Origin: Amycolatopsis nalaikhensis | GTDB lineage: Bacteria; Actinomycetota; Actinomycetes; Mycobacteriales; Pseudonocardiaceae | Direction: 5' to 3' | Assembly (NCBI RefSeq): GCF_030264295.1 | Contig: NZ_CP127173.1 | Location: 3,665,501 to 3,729,500, forward strand | DNA length: 64,000 bases | In this document: piece by piece, positions 18,494-28,820 of the stretch | How positions within the stretch are numbered: position 1 is the stretch's first letter | Layout: each line of letters begins with the position of its first letter | Program-made: the position numbers and the translations under genes | Notes under the pieces: model-generated | What the model was told of the DNA's origin: nothing | What the model saw: the letters and a program-made list of their open reading frames with translations, nothing else | Database searches by the model: none

Positions 18494-19420
18494 ATGAGGA
18501 TTTCGGGATTCGACGATCCGGACTCCAGCGGCTGGGACGCACTGCACCGCGGCACCGAGCGCGAGAGTTTCGATTCGCCCAGCAAGTTCGACATGTCGAC
18601 GCTGTCGATGATCATGCCCAAGCGGAAGCCGTCGCGGCCGAAGCCGGACCCGCAGGGCTACACCGACGAGGACACCCGCGAGTGGGGCTCGTCGGCGGAC
18701 GACGAGGACTACCGGCGTCCCGAGTACGCCGACGACGGCTACCCGCGGTCGCCGGAGTACGCCCAAGAGGGCTACGACCCGGCCGAGCTGGAGTGGCAGG
18801 ACGAAGAGACGTACGCGCCGGAGCCCCCGGCGCTGGAGCCGGCGTGGACGCCCCCGCGCGGCGCGCGCCAGCCGGCCCCGCCCCGCCCGCCCGCCCCGCG
18901 GCCCCCGGTGTCCCGGCCCCCGGCGGCGCCCCCGCCGTCCTGGGCCCCGCCACTGGACCCGCGCACCGGCTGGACCCCGCCGCCGGACCCGGAGACCCGC
19001 TGGATTCCCCAGCCGGAGCCGTGGGAGGAGCCGGCCTGGGCCGAGCCCGCCCGCGTCGCGAGCCCGGTACCGGTGGCGTCGGCGGGCTCCCGTGTCCGCC
19101 CGTACACCCGCACCGGCGGCCGCACGCGTTCCGACCACAACCTGGCCCTGGAGGCCCTGGTCTCGACGTCCGACGACGGCCGCCGGTACCGCGGCGTCCG
19201 GTCGGTGGAGCACCGCCGCATCTGCGACCTGTGCCTGGACACGCGGTCGGTCGCGGAGATCGCCGCGCACCTGCGGCTGCCGCTGGGCGTGGTGAAGGTG
19301 CTGGTGGGCGACATGGCCGACATCGGGCTGGTGCTGATCCACCAGACGGAGCTGATCCTCGGGGACCGCTCGTCCCGCGAGTTCATGGAGCGCGTGCTGG
19401 CGGGCCTCCGCGCGCTCTGA
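18494..19420 (+). CDS. Second DUF742 protein
   Basis: A 308-residue protein: a long N-terminal half rich in Pro, Glu and Arg, with WxPPPDP-type repeats near 150-180, then a DUF742 domain (about 205-308) containing RVRPYTRTGGRT, CDLCLDTRSVAEIAAHLRLP and VKVLVGDMADIGLVLIH. Last gene of this partial conservon; no GTPase follows. Confidence 0.9.
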   Translation: MRISGFDDPDSSGWDALHRGTERESFDSPSKFDMSTLSMIMPKRKPSRPKPDPQGYTDEDTREWGSSADDEDYRRPEYADDGYPRSPEYAQEGYDPAELEWQDEETYAPEPPALEPAWTPPRGARQPAPPRPPAPRPPVSRPPAAPPPSWAPPLDPRTGWTPPPDPETRWIPQPEPWEEPAWAEPARVASPVPVASAGSRVRPYTRTGGRTRSDHNLALEALVSTSDDGRRYRGVRSVEHRRICDLCLDTRSVAEIAAHLRLPLGVVKVLVGDMADIGLVLIHQTELILGDRSSREFMERVLAGLRAL

Positions 19421-19431
19421 CCCGTCGGGCG

Positions 19432-19486
19432 GTCTTGAATGAGTCATTCAGGACCTCCGACGACCTGAATGAGTCATTCAAGACGT
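19432..19486. repeat. Paired TGAATGAGTCATTCA spacer repeat
   Basis: Two copies of the near-palindrome TGAATGAGTCATTCA, each flanked so that the halves (CTTGAAT...CAGG and CCTGAAT...CAAG) form a larger inverted repeat. It lies between two convergent genes and could terminate both transcripts. Confidence 0.7.
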
Positions 19487-19491
19487 TCGGG

Positions 19492-21729
19492 TCAGTCCTC
19501 CACGAGCGCCGCGGACGTGATGCGGTGCAGGGAGTACCGCTCGTTGTTGTCGCCTTCGAGGATGCCGCCGCCGACGCGCACCGGCCGGACCACGCGCTGG
19601 CTGGCCGTGCCGCGGGAGTCGACGAAGCCGATCCACACCTCGCGGCGCTCCAGCGTTGCCCGGGACAGCAGTTCCAGCGTCGCCGACGTGTCCGCGCCGC
19701 CGCCGACCGGGGCCCGCACCGCCGAGCCGCGGCGCCGGGCCGAAGCCGCGTCGCCCGCCCGCAGGTTCGACACGATCCGGGCCGCCTGGTCCGGCGTCAG
19801 CACCGCCTGCTCGCCCGGGCTGCGCCGCGCCGCTCGCGCCTTCGCCGGCAACCGCCGTCCGCCCGGGCGGAGGTCGACGACCCGGCCGTCCGGACCCTCG
19901 GCCGCCGGGGCGAACCCCGCCGCGCGCAGCCCGGCGAGGACCTCGTGCAGCGGGTCCGGGCTGATCACCACGGTCGGCGCGATCAGCCGCAGGTCGTGCT
20001 CGGCCGCGACCGGGTTGGCCAACACTTCGGCCAGCAACGCCTCGTCGTCGCACCGCAGGAACGACGCCGCGACCCCGCCGCGCAGCCGTCCGTGGCGCCG
20101 GGCGACGTCGTCGACCAGGTAGCTCAGCCCCTGCGGAACGGGCGTCGCCGACTTCGCCTTGAACAGCGCGTGCAGCTCGTCCGCGGTCCGCCCGGTGTCC
20201 AGGGCGCGCCGGACCGAGGCCTCGGTGATCCGGTAGACCGTCGCGTGCCCGGCTGACTCGACGTCGGCGACCGCGGCCATCTCCGCGGCCAGCTCCGGCT
20301 CCAGCGGGCCCGGCGCGACGACCGTCAGGTCGGCCTGCAGCAGCACGTGGTCGACCGGCGCGGGCAGCGCGTCCAGGATGGCCTCGACCGCGCCGGGCCG
20401 GTCGTCGGCGAGCAGCGCGCGCGTCGCCGTCGTGACGCCGCCCAGGCCCACCAGCCCCAAGGCCGAAGCCTCGGCCATCGTCCAGCGGACCGTCTCGTCC
20501 CGCAGCCGCCCGCCGCGGCGCGGGGCCCGCCAGGCCAGCACCGCGACCAGCTCGTCGACGCTCTTCACCCCGGCGCCCTCGGGCAGGTCGGCCAGCGCGG
20601 CGAGCACCCGCCGCCGCGCGACCGGCGCCAGCGGACGGCGGAGGTCCTCCGACAGCGGCGCGATCGGCTTGTCCTTGGCGTCCCGGCCGCCGGCCAGGCC
20701 GGGCAGCCGCGGCAGCTCCAGCCACGCCTGGGCCAGCGTCATCCAGCGCTGCGCGGTCGGCGAGGCGAGCCACGAGTCGGTCAGCGTCGTCGGCACCCAC
20801 TCGGGCGCGGTCGCCTCGCTGTCGGCGACGAGCCCGGCGCCCACGACCAGCTCGGCGAGCAGCGTCGCCTGCGTTTCGTCGATCTCGAGGTCCTTGGCCA
20901 GCTTCTTCAGCTCGCGCACGCCGAGGCCGCCCGACTTGAGCACCGGCGGGGGTGCCGCCGACCACGAGCGCAGCAGGGATTCGGTGTGGCGCAGGAACTC
21001 CATCGCCTCACCGGCCGCCGCGGCGTCCAAAGTGGACGGCTGGTGCGGGTGCACCGGCAGCTCGGGCTCGGTGCGCGTGCCGGGCGGGAACGCCCCGCCG
21101 CGCACGGCGATGCCGAGCTCGCGCGGCAGCTCGACGGTCTGGTCGTCGCGCCGCAGGAGCAGCCCGCGGGCCAGCAGCTTCTGCACCGGCGTCTCGGCCT
21201 TGGCGAGCGGGAGGTCCAGCCCGGCGTCGCGGGTGCGGCCGATCGGCGGGCCGGCGGCGAGCGCGTTCACCACGGCGCGTTCGTCGTCGGACAGCTCCGC
21301 GAGCCGCGCTTCGAGGTCTTCCCCGGCGAGCGACGGCGACGACGCGCCCAGCCCGGCGGGGAACGGCCCGAGCGCCTCCCGGGCCGCGGGCGGCACGCGC
21401 ACCGCGTCGTCCGGGCCCCAGGCCAGCGCCCGCGCGCGCAGCCGGGCCAGCGGCGCGGTGATGTCGGTGCCGACGAGGTCGGCGAGCTCTTCGACCGGCA
21501 CGGGGTCGCGGTCCGCGCCGGCCAGCAGGCAGGCTTCGAGCACGGACAGGGTGAAGGTGTCGAGGTCTTCGCAGGCGCGCGCGACCGAGCCCGGCGTGCC
21601 GGCGCGGGTGGCCAGCACCGTGCTGTCGGAGGGCGGCGGCGTGGACAGGTCGCGCCGCGTGCGGAGCAGCTCTTCGAGTGCGGCGTCGGACTCCGCGCGC
21701 AGCCAGTCCGCCAAGGAGGTCGCGGGCAT
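19492..21729 (-). CDS. Helicase-associated domain protein (XPB/Ssl2 C-terminal helicase type, with WYL-like end)
   Basis: A 745-residue protein of the actinobacterial helicase C-terminal-domain family. There is no Walker A motif, so it is not itself an active helicase. The middle contains alpha-helical winged segments; near the end PTVVISPDPLHEVLAGLRAAG resembles the helicase C_3 region, and LERREVWIGFVDSRG...ILEGDNNERYSLHRI is WYL-like, suggesting nucleotide or nucleic-acid sensing. Related genes often neighbour an XPB-type helicase, which is not within this window. Role probably DNA repair or regulation; inference only. Confidence 0.85.
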   Translation of the reverse strand: MPATSLADWLRAESDAALEELLRTRRDLSTPPPSDSTVLATRAGTPGSVARACEDLDTFTLSVLEACLLAGADRDPVPVEELADLVGTDITAPLARLRARALAWGPDDAVRVPPAAREALGPFPAGLGASSPSLAGEDLEARLAELSDDERAVVNALAAGPPIGRTRDAGLDLPLAKAETPVQKLLARGLLLRRDDQTVELPRELGIAVRGGAFPPGTRTEPELPVHPHQPSTLDAAAAGEAMEFLRHTESLLRSWSAAPPPVLKSGGLGVRELKKLAKDLEIDETQATLLAELVVGAGLVADSEATAPEWVPTTLTDSWLASPTAQRWMTLAQAWLELPRLPGLAGGRDAKDKPIAPLSEDLRRPLAPVARRRVLAALADLPEGAGVKSVDELVAVLAWRAPRRGGRLRDETVRWTMAEASALGLVGLGGVTTATRALLADDRPGAVEAILDALPAPVDHVLLQADLTVVAPGPLEPELAAEMAAVADVESAGHATVYRITEASVRRALDTGRTADELHALFKAKSATPVPQGLSYLVDDVARRHGRLRGGVAASFLRCDDEALLAEVLANPVAAEHDLRLIAPTVVISPDPLHEVLAGLRAAGFAPAAEGPDGRVVDLRPGGRRLPAKARAARRSPGEQAVLTPDQAARIVSNLRAGDAASARRRGSAVRAPVGGGADTSATLELLSRATLERREVWIGFVDSRGTASQRVVRPVRVGGGILEGDNNERYSLHRITSAALVED

Positions 21730-21818
21730 AGAAGGCCAGGATACCGGGCGGTTGCGCCGGGCCGCCCGGGCTCAGGCAGACTGTCCCCGTAAGACCGAGG
21801 ACGGCTGTGGAGGACGTT

Positions 21819-22004
21819 GTGGCCAAGGGTGAGAAGAAGCACAAGGGCGTCGACCCGACCTGGCCGGGCGAGGACGGCGAGCACCCCGTGACCGAGCTCG
21901 CGTCCGACCGCCAGGGCGCTCTGTCGCCATTCGGCGACGTCACCTTCCCGCTCGAGTCGGTGCCCTACGTGCACCCGGAGACCGAGATCAACACCCGCCC
22001 TTGA
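21819..22004 (+). CDS. Small conserved actinobacterial protein
   Basis: A 61-residue charged, soluble protein (MAKGEKKHKG...GEHPVTEL...SPFGDVTFPL). GTG 21819 has GGAGG six bases upstream and is preferred over GTG 21807. It is divergent from the helicase-associated gene and precedes malic enzyme. I recognise it only as a short protein of this kind, with no known function. Confidence 0.7.
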   Translation: MAKGEKKHKGVDPTWPGEDGEHPVTELASDRQGALSPFGDVTFPLESVPYVHPETEINTRP

Positions 22005-22103
22005 CGTTACTGGTCAGTACCGGTATCGGGGCCTCGTGAGGGCGGTCACGGGAGTAGGTTCGCTCCCGTCCTGCCCGAACTTTCCCATGCGGGGGTAAGT
22101 GCC

Positions 22104-23491
<1,388 letters not shown>

Positions 23492-23495
<4 letters not shown>

Positions 23496-24784
23496 TCGTC
23501 GGTCGCCCTGGTCGCCGCTACCGCAGCCGCGACCAGGGCGAACCCGAACACCAAGTAAGACGCGGACAACCCGCCCGCTCCACCGGACGAGCTCAACGCG
23601 CCGCCGACCGCGCGGCCGAGGAGCTGCCCGGTGCATTCGGCCGTGATGACGGCGGTGGCCAGCTCGGTCGCGCTGAAGCCGCTCGCTCCCGCCGTCGTCG
23701 CGCGGATGTAGAGGCCGGGGTAGGCGAGCCCGACGCCGATCCCGGCCACGGCCCACGCGACGAGGGCCACGACCCATGACCCGTCCGCGAGCAGCTCGAC
23801 CGCCAAGACCGTCGTGCCGAGCGCCGTCAGGCTCAACCCGGCCGCGGGCAGGCGCGGCGAGGTGAAGCGCGTGGCCAGCAGGCTGGTCACGGCCCAGGCC
23901 AGCGGAGCGGCGCTCAGGACGAGCGCCGCTTCGCCGAGGCTCACCCGGAACCCGGTCGTCAGCAGCACGGTGATCAAGCTGTCCGCGCCGAAGTAGCCGA
24001 CCCCGAACAACGCCATCGCCCCGAGCGCGGCGGGCGTCCCCGGCCGGAACCGCGCGGTTCCCGCGGGCAGGAGCGCGATCATCCCGGCGACGGCGGTCAC
24101 CGCCCCGGCGATCGCGAGCGGCCACCACCCTGCGCTCACCACGACGCCCGTCGCACCGAGGGGGATCAGCAACGTCCGGCCGAGCGGGCGTCGCGCCGAC
24201 CGGTCGGGTGGGGCGTCGCGGACCGCGCGCACGATCAGCAGCCGTCCGAGCAGGACGAACGGCACCGGCACCAGCAACGTCCAGCGCCAGCCCACGAGGT
24301 GCTCCAGGCCGAGCGTCGCGGCCGGGCCGACCAAGGCAGGCACGAGCCACATCGCCGAGGACGCCGCGACGACCCGGGTGCGCAGCCGCTCGTCGAGGTG
24401 CCGGATCGCCGAGCCGATGCCGAACACGGCCAGCAGCCCGCTCGCGAGCCCGGTGGCGAACTGGCCCAGCGCGAACGTCCACGCCGTCCGGGCGGTGGCG
24501 GCGACGGCGAGCCCGCCGACGTAGGCGAGCATCCCGGCGGCCAGGGTGCCGCGGGTGCCCAGCCGGTCCAGGACCCGGCCGGCCAGCGGAAGAGCGACGA
24601 ACAACCCCAGCGTCGAACCGGCGATCAGGAGCCCGAGGCTGCCCCGGGCGGCCAGCTCCGCGGTGACGACCGGCAGCAGGGTCGAGGCGACGAAGCCGGT
24701 GACGGCGGCCGCGAACTCGATCGCGACGATCCCCGCCGCGAGGAGGAGCGGTCCCGTCGTGCGCGCCGGCCGGCGCCCGGTCAC
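23492..24784 (-). CDS. MFS transporter
   Basis: A 430-residue membrane protein with about 12-14 predicted helices and an MFS motif-A-like loop GRVLDRLGTRGTLAAG. It probably exports a drug-like or other small molecule. GTG 24784 overlaps the VOC gene stop as GTGA, making it the third gene of an RHH-VOC-MFS operon. Substrate unknown. Confidence 0.88.
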
Positions 24785-25128
24785 GTGTACAGGTCGCGGT
24801 CGTACCGGTTGACTTGCACCCACACCCCGTCCGGGTCTCGCACGCGCAGCGAGTGCCCGAAGCCTTCGTCGATCACCGGTCCCGGCTCGAACCCGGCCGC
24901 CCGCAGGCGCGCGGCGACGTCCTCGAGCGGCTCATCGGCTTCGAACGCCAGCTCGCAGCGGCCCGCCTCGGCGTCGGGGGCGCGGTGGACGGCCAGCACC
25001 CCGCCGTCGGCGGGCAGCTCCACCCACCCGCCCGGCCGCGACGCCGGCCCGAGCCGCAGGCCGAGCGCCTGGAAGAACCGCGTCATCGCCGGGACGTCCG
25101 AGCTGTAGCGGATGGGCAGCACTCTCAT
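24781..25128 (-). CDS. VOC/glyoxalase-bleomycin resistance family protein
   Basis: A 115-residue single VOC module pair with the typical ending FGHSLRVRDPDGVWVQVNRYD. The family includes glyoxalases, dioxygenases and drug-binding resistance proteins. ATG 25128 (GGAG eight bases upstream) overlaps the upstream stop as ATGA. Association with an MFS exporter makes a resistance role plausible but unproven. Confidence 0.88.
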   Translation of the reverse strand: MRVLPIRYSSDVPAMTRFFQALGLRLGPASRPGGWVELPADGGVLAVHRAPDAEAGRCELAFEADEPLEDVAARLRAAGFEPGPVIDEGFGHSLRVRDPDGVWVQVNRYDRDLYT

Positions 25129-25301
25129 CGCGATCGCTCCTCGCCGGTCGTCCCGCTTTGCCGCAGGTGGTTCTCGAGCGCGCGTTCGACGTACGCCGAG
25201 AGCGATTCGTCGGCGTCGACGGACGCGTGCTTCAGCCGCCGGATGAGGTCCACCGGCAGATAAACGCTGAACTGCCGCTTCTCGGCGGGAGGCATGCTCA
25301 T
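25125..25301 (-). CDS. Small ribbon-helix-helix (CopG/Arc-like) protein
   Basis: A 58-residue product: KRQFSVYLPVDLIRRLKHA and DESLSAYVERALENHLRQ give the beta-strand, helix, helix pattern of RHH DNA-binding proteins. Its stop is inside the VOC start (ATGA), so the three genes are translationally coupled and this protein is likely the autoregulator of the operon. It could instead be an antitoxin, but no toxin gene is present. ATG 25301 or 25295 may be the start; neither has a strong ribosome site. Confidence 0.7.
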   Translation of the reverse strand: MSMPPAEKRQFSVYLPVDLIRRLKHASVDADESLSAYVERALENHLRQSGTTGEERSR

Positions 25302-25383
25302 ATGCTAGCAAATGGGCATGTGGGCACCCACCGCTCGGCCGGGCCGGGGCCGCGCCGCGCGGGCCCGGAAGTAGCCTCGTCAT

Positions 25384-25854
25384 GTGAGTGAACTCAGCCA
25401 CGTGGACGAGACCGGCGCCGCCCGGATGGTCGACGTCTCCGGCAAGACCGCCACGGCGCGCACCGCGCTCGCGGCCGGCACCGTGCGGACCACCGCCGAG
25501 GTGCTCCGGCTGCTCGCCACCGACGGCCTCCCGAAGGGCGACGCGCTGGCCACCGCGCGCATCGCCGGGATCATGGGCGCCAAGCGGGTGCCCGAGCTGA
25601 TCCCGCTGTGCCACCAGATCGCGCTGTCCGGGGTCAAGGTCGAGTTCACGCTCGGCGAGGCCGAGGTCGGCATCCGCGCGACGGCGAAGACCACCGACGT
25701 CACCGGCGTCGAGATGGAGGCGTTGACGGCGGTCGCGGTGGCCGGGCTGACGCTGCACGACATGATCAAGGCCGTCGACCCGGCGGCGACGCTGGACGAG
25801 GTCCGCCTGCTCCGCAAGGACGGCGGCAAGACCGGGACCTGGGAGCGGCCGTGA
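25384..25854 (+). CDS. moaC: Cyclic pyranopterin monophosphate synthase MoaC
   Basis: A 156-residue MoaC with LSHVDETGAARMVDVSGK, the LCHQI active-site stretch and the TGVEMEALTAVAVAGLTLHDMIKAVDP block (family signature). With MoaA it makes cPMP in molybdenum cofactor synthesis. GTG start; the stop overlaps the next gene as GTGA. Confidence 0.97.
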   Translation: MSELSHVDETGAARMVDVSGKTATARTALAAGTVRTTAEVLRLLATDGLPKGDALATARIAGIMGAKRVPELIPLCHQIALSGVKVEFTLGEAEVGIRATAKTTDVTGVEMEALTAVAVAGLTLHDMIKAVDPAATLDEVRLLRKDGGKTGTWERP

Positions 25855-26771
25855 AGCGCACCGCACGCGTGATCGTGGCGTCCAACCGCGCCGCGAAGGG
25901 CGTCTACGAGGACAAGACGGGCCCGGTGATCGTCGCCTGGCTGACCGACCGCGGCTACGACGTGCCGGCGCCGGTCGTCGTCGAGGACGGCGACCCGGTG
26001 GGCGTCGCGCTGCGGGCCGCCCTGGCCGACGAGGTCGCGGTGGTGCTGACCACGGGCGGCACGGGCATCTCGCCGACCGACCGCACGCCGGACGTCACGC
26101 GCGCGGTCCTGGACCACGAGCTGCCGGGTGTCGCGGACGCGATCCGCGCGGCCGGGCTGCCGAAGGTGCCGACGGCGGTCCTCTCGCGCGGCGTCGCGGG
26201 CGTGGCGGGCCGGACCCTGGTGGTGAACCTGCCGGGCTCCAGCGGCGGCGTGAAGGACGGCTTGGGGGTGCTCGCCGACATCCTGGACCACGCGGTCGAC
26301 CAGCTCGCGGGCGGCGACCACCCGCGTGCCCCGGTCGCGGCGCCGTCCGTGCGGGTGGCGCGGGCATTGGTGACCGAGGAGACCCTCTCGGTCGAGGAGC
26401 ACGCGCGCCTGGTGGAGGACGACGCGGCGGGCGCGGTGGTGACGTTCGCCGGGGTGGTCCGCGACCACGACGGCGGCAAGGGCGTCCGCGACCTGACGTA
26501 CGAGGGCCACCCGAGCGCGGGCCAGGTGATCAACGACGTGCTCGCGGACCTGTCGGCGCGCTGGCAGGGCGTCCGCGCGGTGGCGGTGAGCCACCGGATC
26601 GGGCACCTGGCGATCGGGGACGTGGCGCTGGCGTGCGCGGTCGCGGCCGAGCACCGCGGGCAGGCGTTCTCGGCGTGTTCGGACCTGGTGGACGAGGTGA
26701 AGGCGCGGCTGCCGGTCTGGAAGCACCAGCACTTCACCGACGGCACGGACGAGTGGGTCAACTCGCCCTGA
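25851..26771 (+). CDS. MogA/MoaB-MoaE fusion protein
   Basis: A 306-residue two-domain molybdenum cofactor enzyme. The N-terminal half (about 1-155) is MogA/MoaB-like, with TTGGTGISPTDRTPD and NLPGSSGGVKDGL, and would adenylylate molybdopterin. The C-terminal half (about 170-306) is MoaE, with AGAVVTFAGVVRDHD, LTYEGHPSA and the ending PVWKHQHFTDGTDEWVN, the large subunit of molybdopterin synthase. MoaD for that synthase is at 29658. The fusion joins two non-consecutive pathway steps. It overlaps the convergent nitroreductase gene by 14 bases. Confidence 0.95.
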   Translation: MKRTARVIVASNRAAKGVYEDKTGPVIVAWLTDRGYDVPAPVVVEDGDPVGVALRAALADEVAVVLTTGGTGISPTDRTPDVTRAVLDHELPGVADAIRAAGLPKVPTAVLSRGVAGVAGRTLVVNLPGSSGGVKDGLGVLADILDHAVDQLAGGDHPRAPVAAPSVRVARALVTEETLSVEEHARLVEDDAAGAVVTFAGVVRDHDGGKGVRDLTYEGHPSAGQVINDVLADLSARWQGVRAVAVSHRIGHLAIGDVALACAVAAEHRGQAFSACSDLVDEVKARLPVWKHQHFTDGTDEWVNSP

Positions 26772-27198
26772 TCCGGAAGACGGCGACGCGGTCGGCGGCC
26801 GCGGCGAACTCGTCCGGATCGGCCCGGCTGACGAGGCCGAGCTTGACGAACATCGGCACCCCGTGCGGTACCTCGCGCGGGAAGGCCCGCATGACGTCGA
26901 CGCGGGTCTGTTGTTCGCGGACTTCTTCGAGGGTGACGGCCTGCTTGCGGCGCCCGTGGGCGAGTTCACCTCGCCCGGCGGCCCGGACGTTGCGCGCCCA
27001 GTCGCCGTCGGGAAGCCCGGCGATGACGTAGCGCTGTCCGTCGACGGTGAGCGGCGAGACGGGCGTGGGCCGCGGAGCCCCCGAGCGGCGGCCGGGGACG
27101 GTGAGGACGTGGATGGTGCCGAGCCGCAGGCCCAGCCGCGTCAGGAAGCGGACGACCCGGTTGGCGGGCCGGAGCCAGCGAGGCAACGCGGTGACCAT
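26758..27198 (-). CDS. Deazaflavin (F420)-dependent nitroreductase family protein
   Basis: A 146-residue DDN-like protein with the split-barrel signature TIHVLTVPGRRSGAPRPTPV and DGQRYVIAGLPDGDWARNVRAAG. Family members use F420H2 to reduce quinones or nitro compounds in actinomycetes. Divergent from a MarR gene, with two matching operator-like palindromes in between, so MarR control is likely. Confidence 0.9.
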   Translation of the reverse strand: MVTALPRWLRPANRVVRFLTRLGLRLGTIHVLTVPGRRSGAPRPTPVSPLTVDGQRYVIAGLPDGDWARNVRAAGRGELAHGRRKQAVTLEEVREQQTRVDVMRAFPREVPHGVPMFVKLGLVSRADPDEFAAAADRVAVFRIRAS

Positions 27199-27211
27199 GG
27201 CGACGATTCCT

Positions 27212-27262
27212 TTCGACGATCGAAATACTTTGTCGCCAAGGTAGACTCTTTCGAGTGTCGAA
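27212..27262. promoter_or_regulatory. Two TTCGA-N3-TCGAA operator-like palindromes between nitroreductase and MarR genes
   Basis: TTCGACGATCGAA (27212-27224) and TTCGAGTGTCGAA (27250-27262) are two copies of the same interrupted palindrome, centres 38 bases apart. One lies just before the nitroreductase start and the other overlaps the MarR GTG start. This is the arrangement expected for MarR autorepression and co-control of the divergent gene. Confidence 0.65.
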
Positions 27263-27710
27263 GCAATCAGTGGTCACCGAGGCAACCCAGGCGGCAGCGG
27301 CGTTCGGCGCGGCGAACGACGTGGTCGACGAGGCCGCGGCGGCGGCGTTCGGGGTGAACCGCACGGACCTGCGGATCCTCGGCCTGGTGTCGGCGGCGGG
27401 CACGCTTACGGCGGGCGGCTTGGCGGAGAAGGCGGGGTTGAGCCCGGCGGCGACTACGACGGCGATCCAGCGGTTGACCAAGGCGGGGCATTTGACGCGC
27501 CGGACCGATGCGGAGGACCGCCGTCGGGCGGTGGTGGAGCTGACCCCGGCGGCCGCGGAGCTGCTGGAGGAGATCTACGCGCCGATCGAGCGGGCCGGGC
27601 GGGCGTTGCTCGAGGAGTACTCGGCTGAGCAGCTCGAGTTGGTTATCGAGGTGCTGCGGAAGGGCGAGCGGATGCAGCTGGCGGAGGCGGAGCGCATCCG
27701 CGCCCGCTGA
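27255..27710 (+). CDS. MarR family transcriptional regulator
   Basis: A 151-residue winged-helix protein with LTAGGLAEKAGLSPAATTTAIQRL as recognition HTH and the wing TDAEDRRRAVVELTP, both MarR signatures. It starts at GTG 27255 within a candidate operator. It likely represses itself and the divergent F420-type nitroreductase in response to a small molecule. Confidence 0.93.
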   Translation: MSKQSVVTEATQAAAAFGAANDVVDEAAAAAFGVNRTDLRILGLVSAAGTLTAGGLAEKAGLSPAATTTAIQRLTKAGHLTRRTDAEDRRRAVVELTPAAAELLEEIYAPIERAGRALLEEYSAEQLELVIEVLRKGERMQLAEAERIRAR

Positions 27711-27921
27711 GAGGCACAGGCGGGCCTCGCGGCTGGGCGACGAGGTGGGGCCGGCGCGGGCGGCTCTGAGCGCGCCTCAGCGCCATTGGGCGACTGGCGT
27801 GCCGCCGCGGCGCCTGGCTGCTCGTGGCGCAGCAGCGGCCGCGCTGGCGGCTTGCTGGTCGCCCGGCCGTCAACCGCACTTTCGAGCGGCCTCTGCGTCC
27901 AGTCGTCCGGCGGTACGCGCG

Positions 27922-27960
27922 AACCCCTCCACCGCCCGGGGGATCGGCGGTGGAGGGGTT
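27922..27960. terminator. Bidirectional hairpin between MarR and Rpf-LysM genes
   Basis: A perfect 15-bp stem, AACCCCTCCACCGCC (27922-27936) with its complement at 27946-27960 and a nine-base loop, sits between convergent genes. The 210 bases before it contain no recognisable gene. Confidence 0.8.
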
Positions 27961-28006
27961 CGGGTGTCACGGCTCGAGGCCGGACCTGCGCATCAGAGCG
28001 CGATCG

Positions 28007-28630
28007 TCACTTGGTGGCGATCTTCTGGCCGACGAGGATCAGGTCCGCGTTCGGGATGTACTTCGCGTTCAGCTCCTGCAGCTTCTGGTAGCCGCCCTGG
28101 ACGTTGAACTGCTTGGCGATCTTGGACAGCGTGTCGCCCGCCACGACGGTGTAGTCACCGGCCGGGTTGGAGCTGCTCACGCCGGTCGCCGCCGGGGCCG
28201 CCGCCGGCTTCGGGGCGGTCGTGCTCTTCTTCGGGGTCACCTTCTTGGTGGTGGTCTTGCCGGTGGCCTTGGGGGCCGACGAACCGCCGCCCTTCTTGCC
28301 ACAGACCGGCCACGCGCCGATGCCCTGGCCCTGCAGGACGCGCTCGGCCACGGCGATCTGCTGCTCGCGGGACGCGTTCTGCGGGCTGCCGGTGCCGCCG
28401 TAGGCCTTCCAGGTGCTCTGCGTGAACTGCAGGCCGCCGTAGTAGCCGTTGCCGGTGCTGGTGCTCCAGTTGCCGCCGCTCTCGCACTGCGCGATCGCGT
28501 CCCAGTTCGTCGCCGACGCGGGGGTCGCGGCGATCGCGAGGGGAGCGCCGACCGCGATGCCCGCGATGGCGACGCGAGCGACGGTGCGGGTGGCAGCGGA
28601 CATCTTGCGGTGCTTGCCTCGGTAAGACAT
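28007..28630 (-). CDS. Secreted Rpf-type transglycosylase with LysM domain
   Basis: A 207-residue exported cell-wall enzyme: signal peptide (residues 1-41, cut near ASA), resuscitation-promoting-factor domain (about 42-110) with WDAIAQCESGGNW carrying the catalytic Glu, NGYYGGLQFTQSTW, then a Thr/Lys/Pro linker and a C-terminal LysM (YTVVAGDTLSKIAKQF). It would cleave peptidoglycan during regrowth or division. A probable c-di-AMP riboswitch lies 22 bases before the start, the usual control for such genes in actinobacteria. Confidence 0.95.
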   Translation of the reverse strand: MSYRGKHRKMSAATRTVARVAIAGIAVGAPLAIAATPASATNWDAIAQCESGGNWSTSTGNGYYGGLQFTQSTWKAYGGTGSPQNASREQQIAVAERVLQGQGIGAWPVCGKKGGGSSAPKATGKTTTKKVTPKKSTTAPKPAAAPAATGVSSSNPAGDYTVVAGDTLSKIAKQFNVQGGYQKLQELNAKYIPNADLILVGQKIATK

Positions 28631-28652
28631 CTGAATGCTTCTCGGTTTTCCT

Positions 28653-28820
28653 GCGCCTACGAGCTGGTGCTGAGGGTCAGGATCGGGGTCCTGGCGCCGA
28701 CCGTCTCAGATCGGCGGGCGAGTCCGACGCACGGCGCGTCTTCGTCGTCCCCTCGTCCCTGTCCGGAAATGCTTTCGCTCGGGGTATGGGTCCGGGGATC
28801 CGTCGGACAGGGCTAGGCGC
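28653..28820 (-). promoter_or_regulatory. Probable c-di-AMP (ydaO-yuaA) riboswitch upstream of the Rpf gene
   Basis: The 168-base leader begins GCGCCTA and ends TAGGCGC, a perfect 7-bp closing helix. The 3' end reads CAGCACCAGCTCGTAGGCGC, close to the ydaO consensus end CAGCT-ACCTCGTAGGCG. The 5' part (CGGATCCCCGGACCC) also resembles it. Known ydaO elements control Rpf and LysM genes in actinobacteria, which supports the call. Internal pairing was not fully worked out. Confidence 0.6.
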
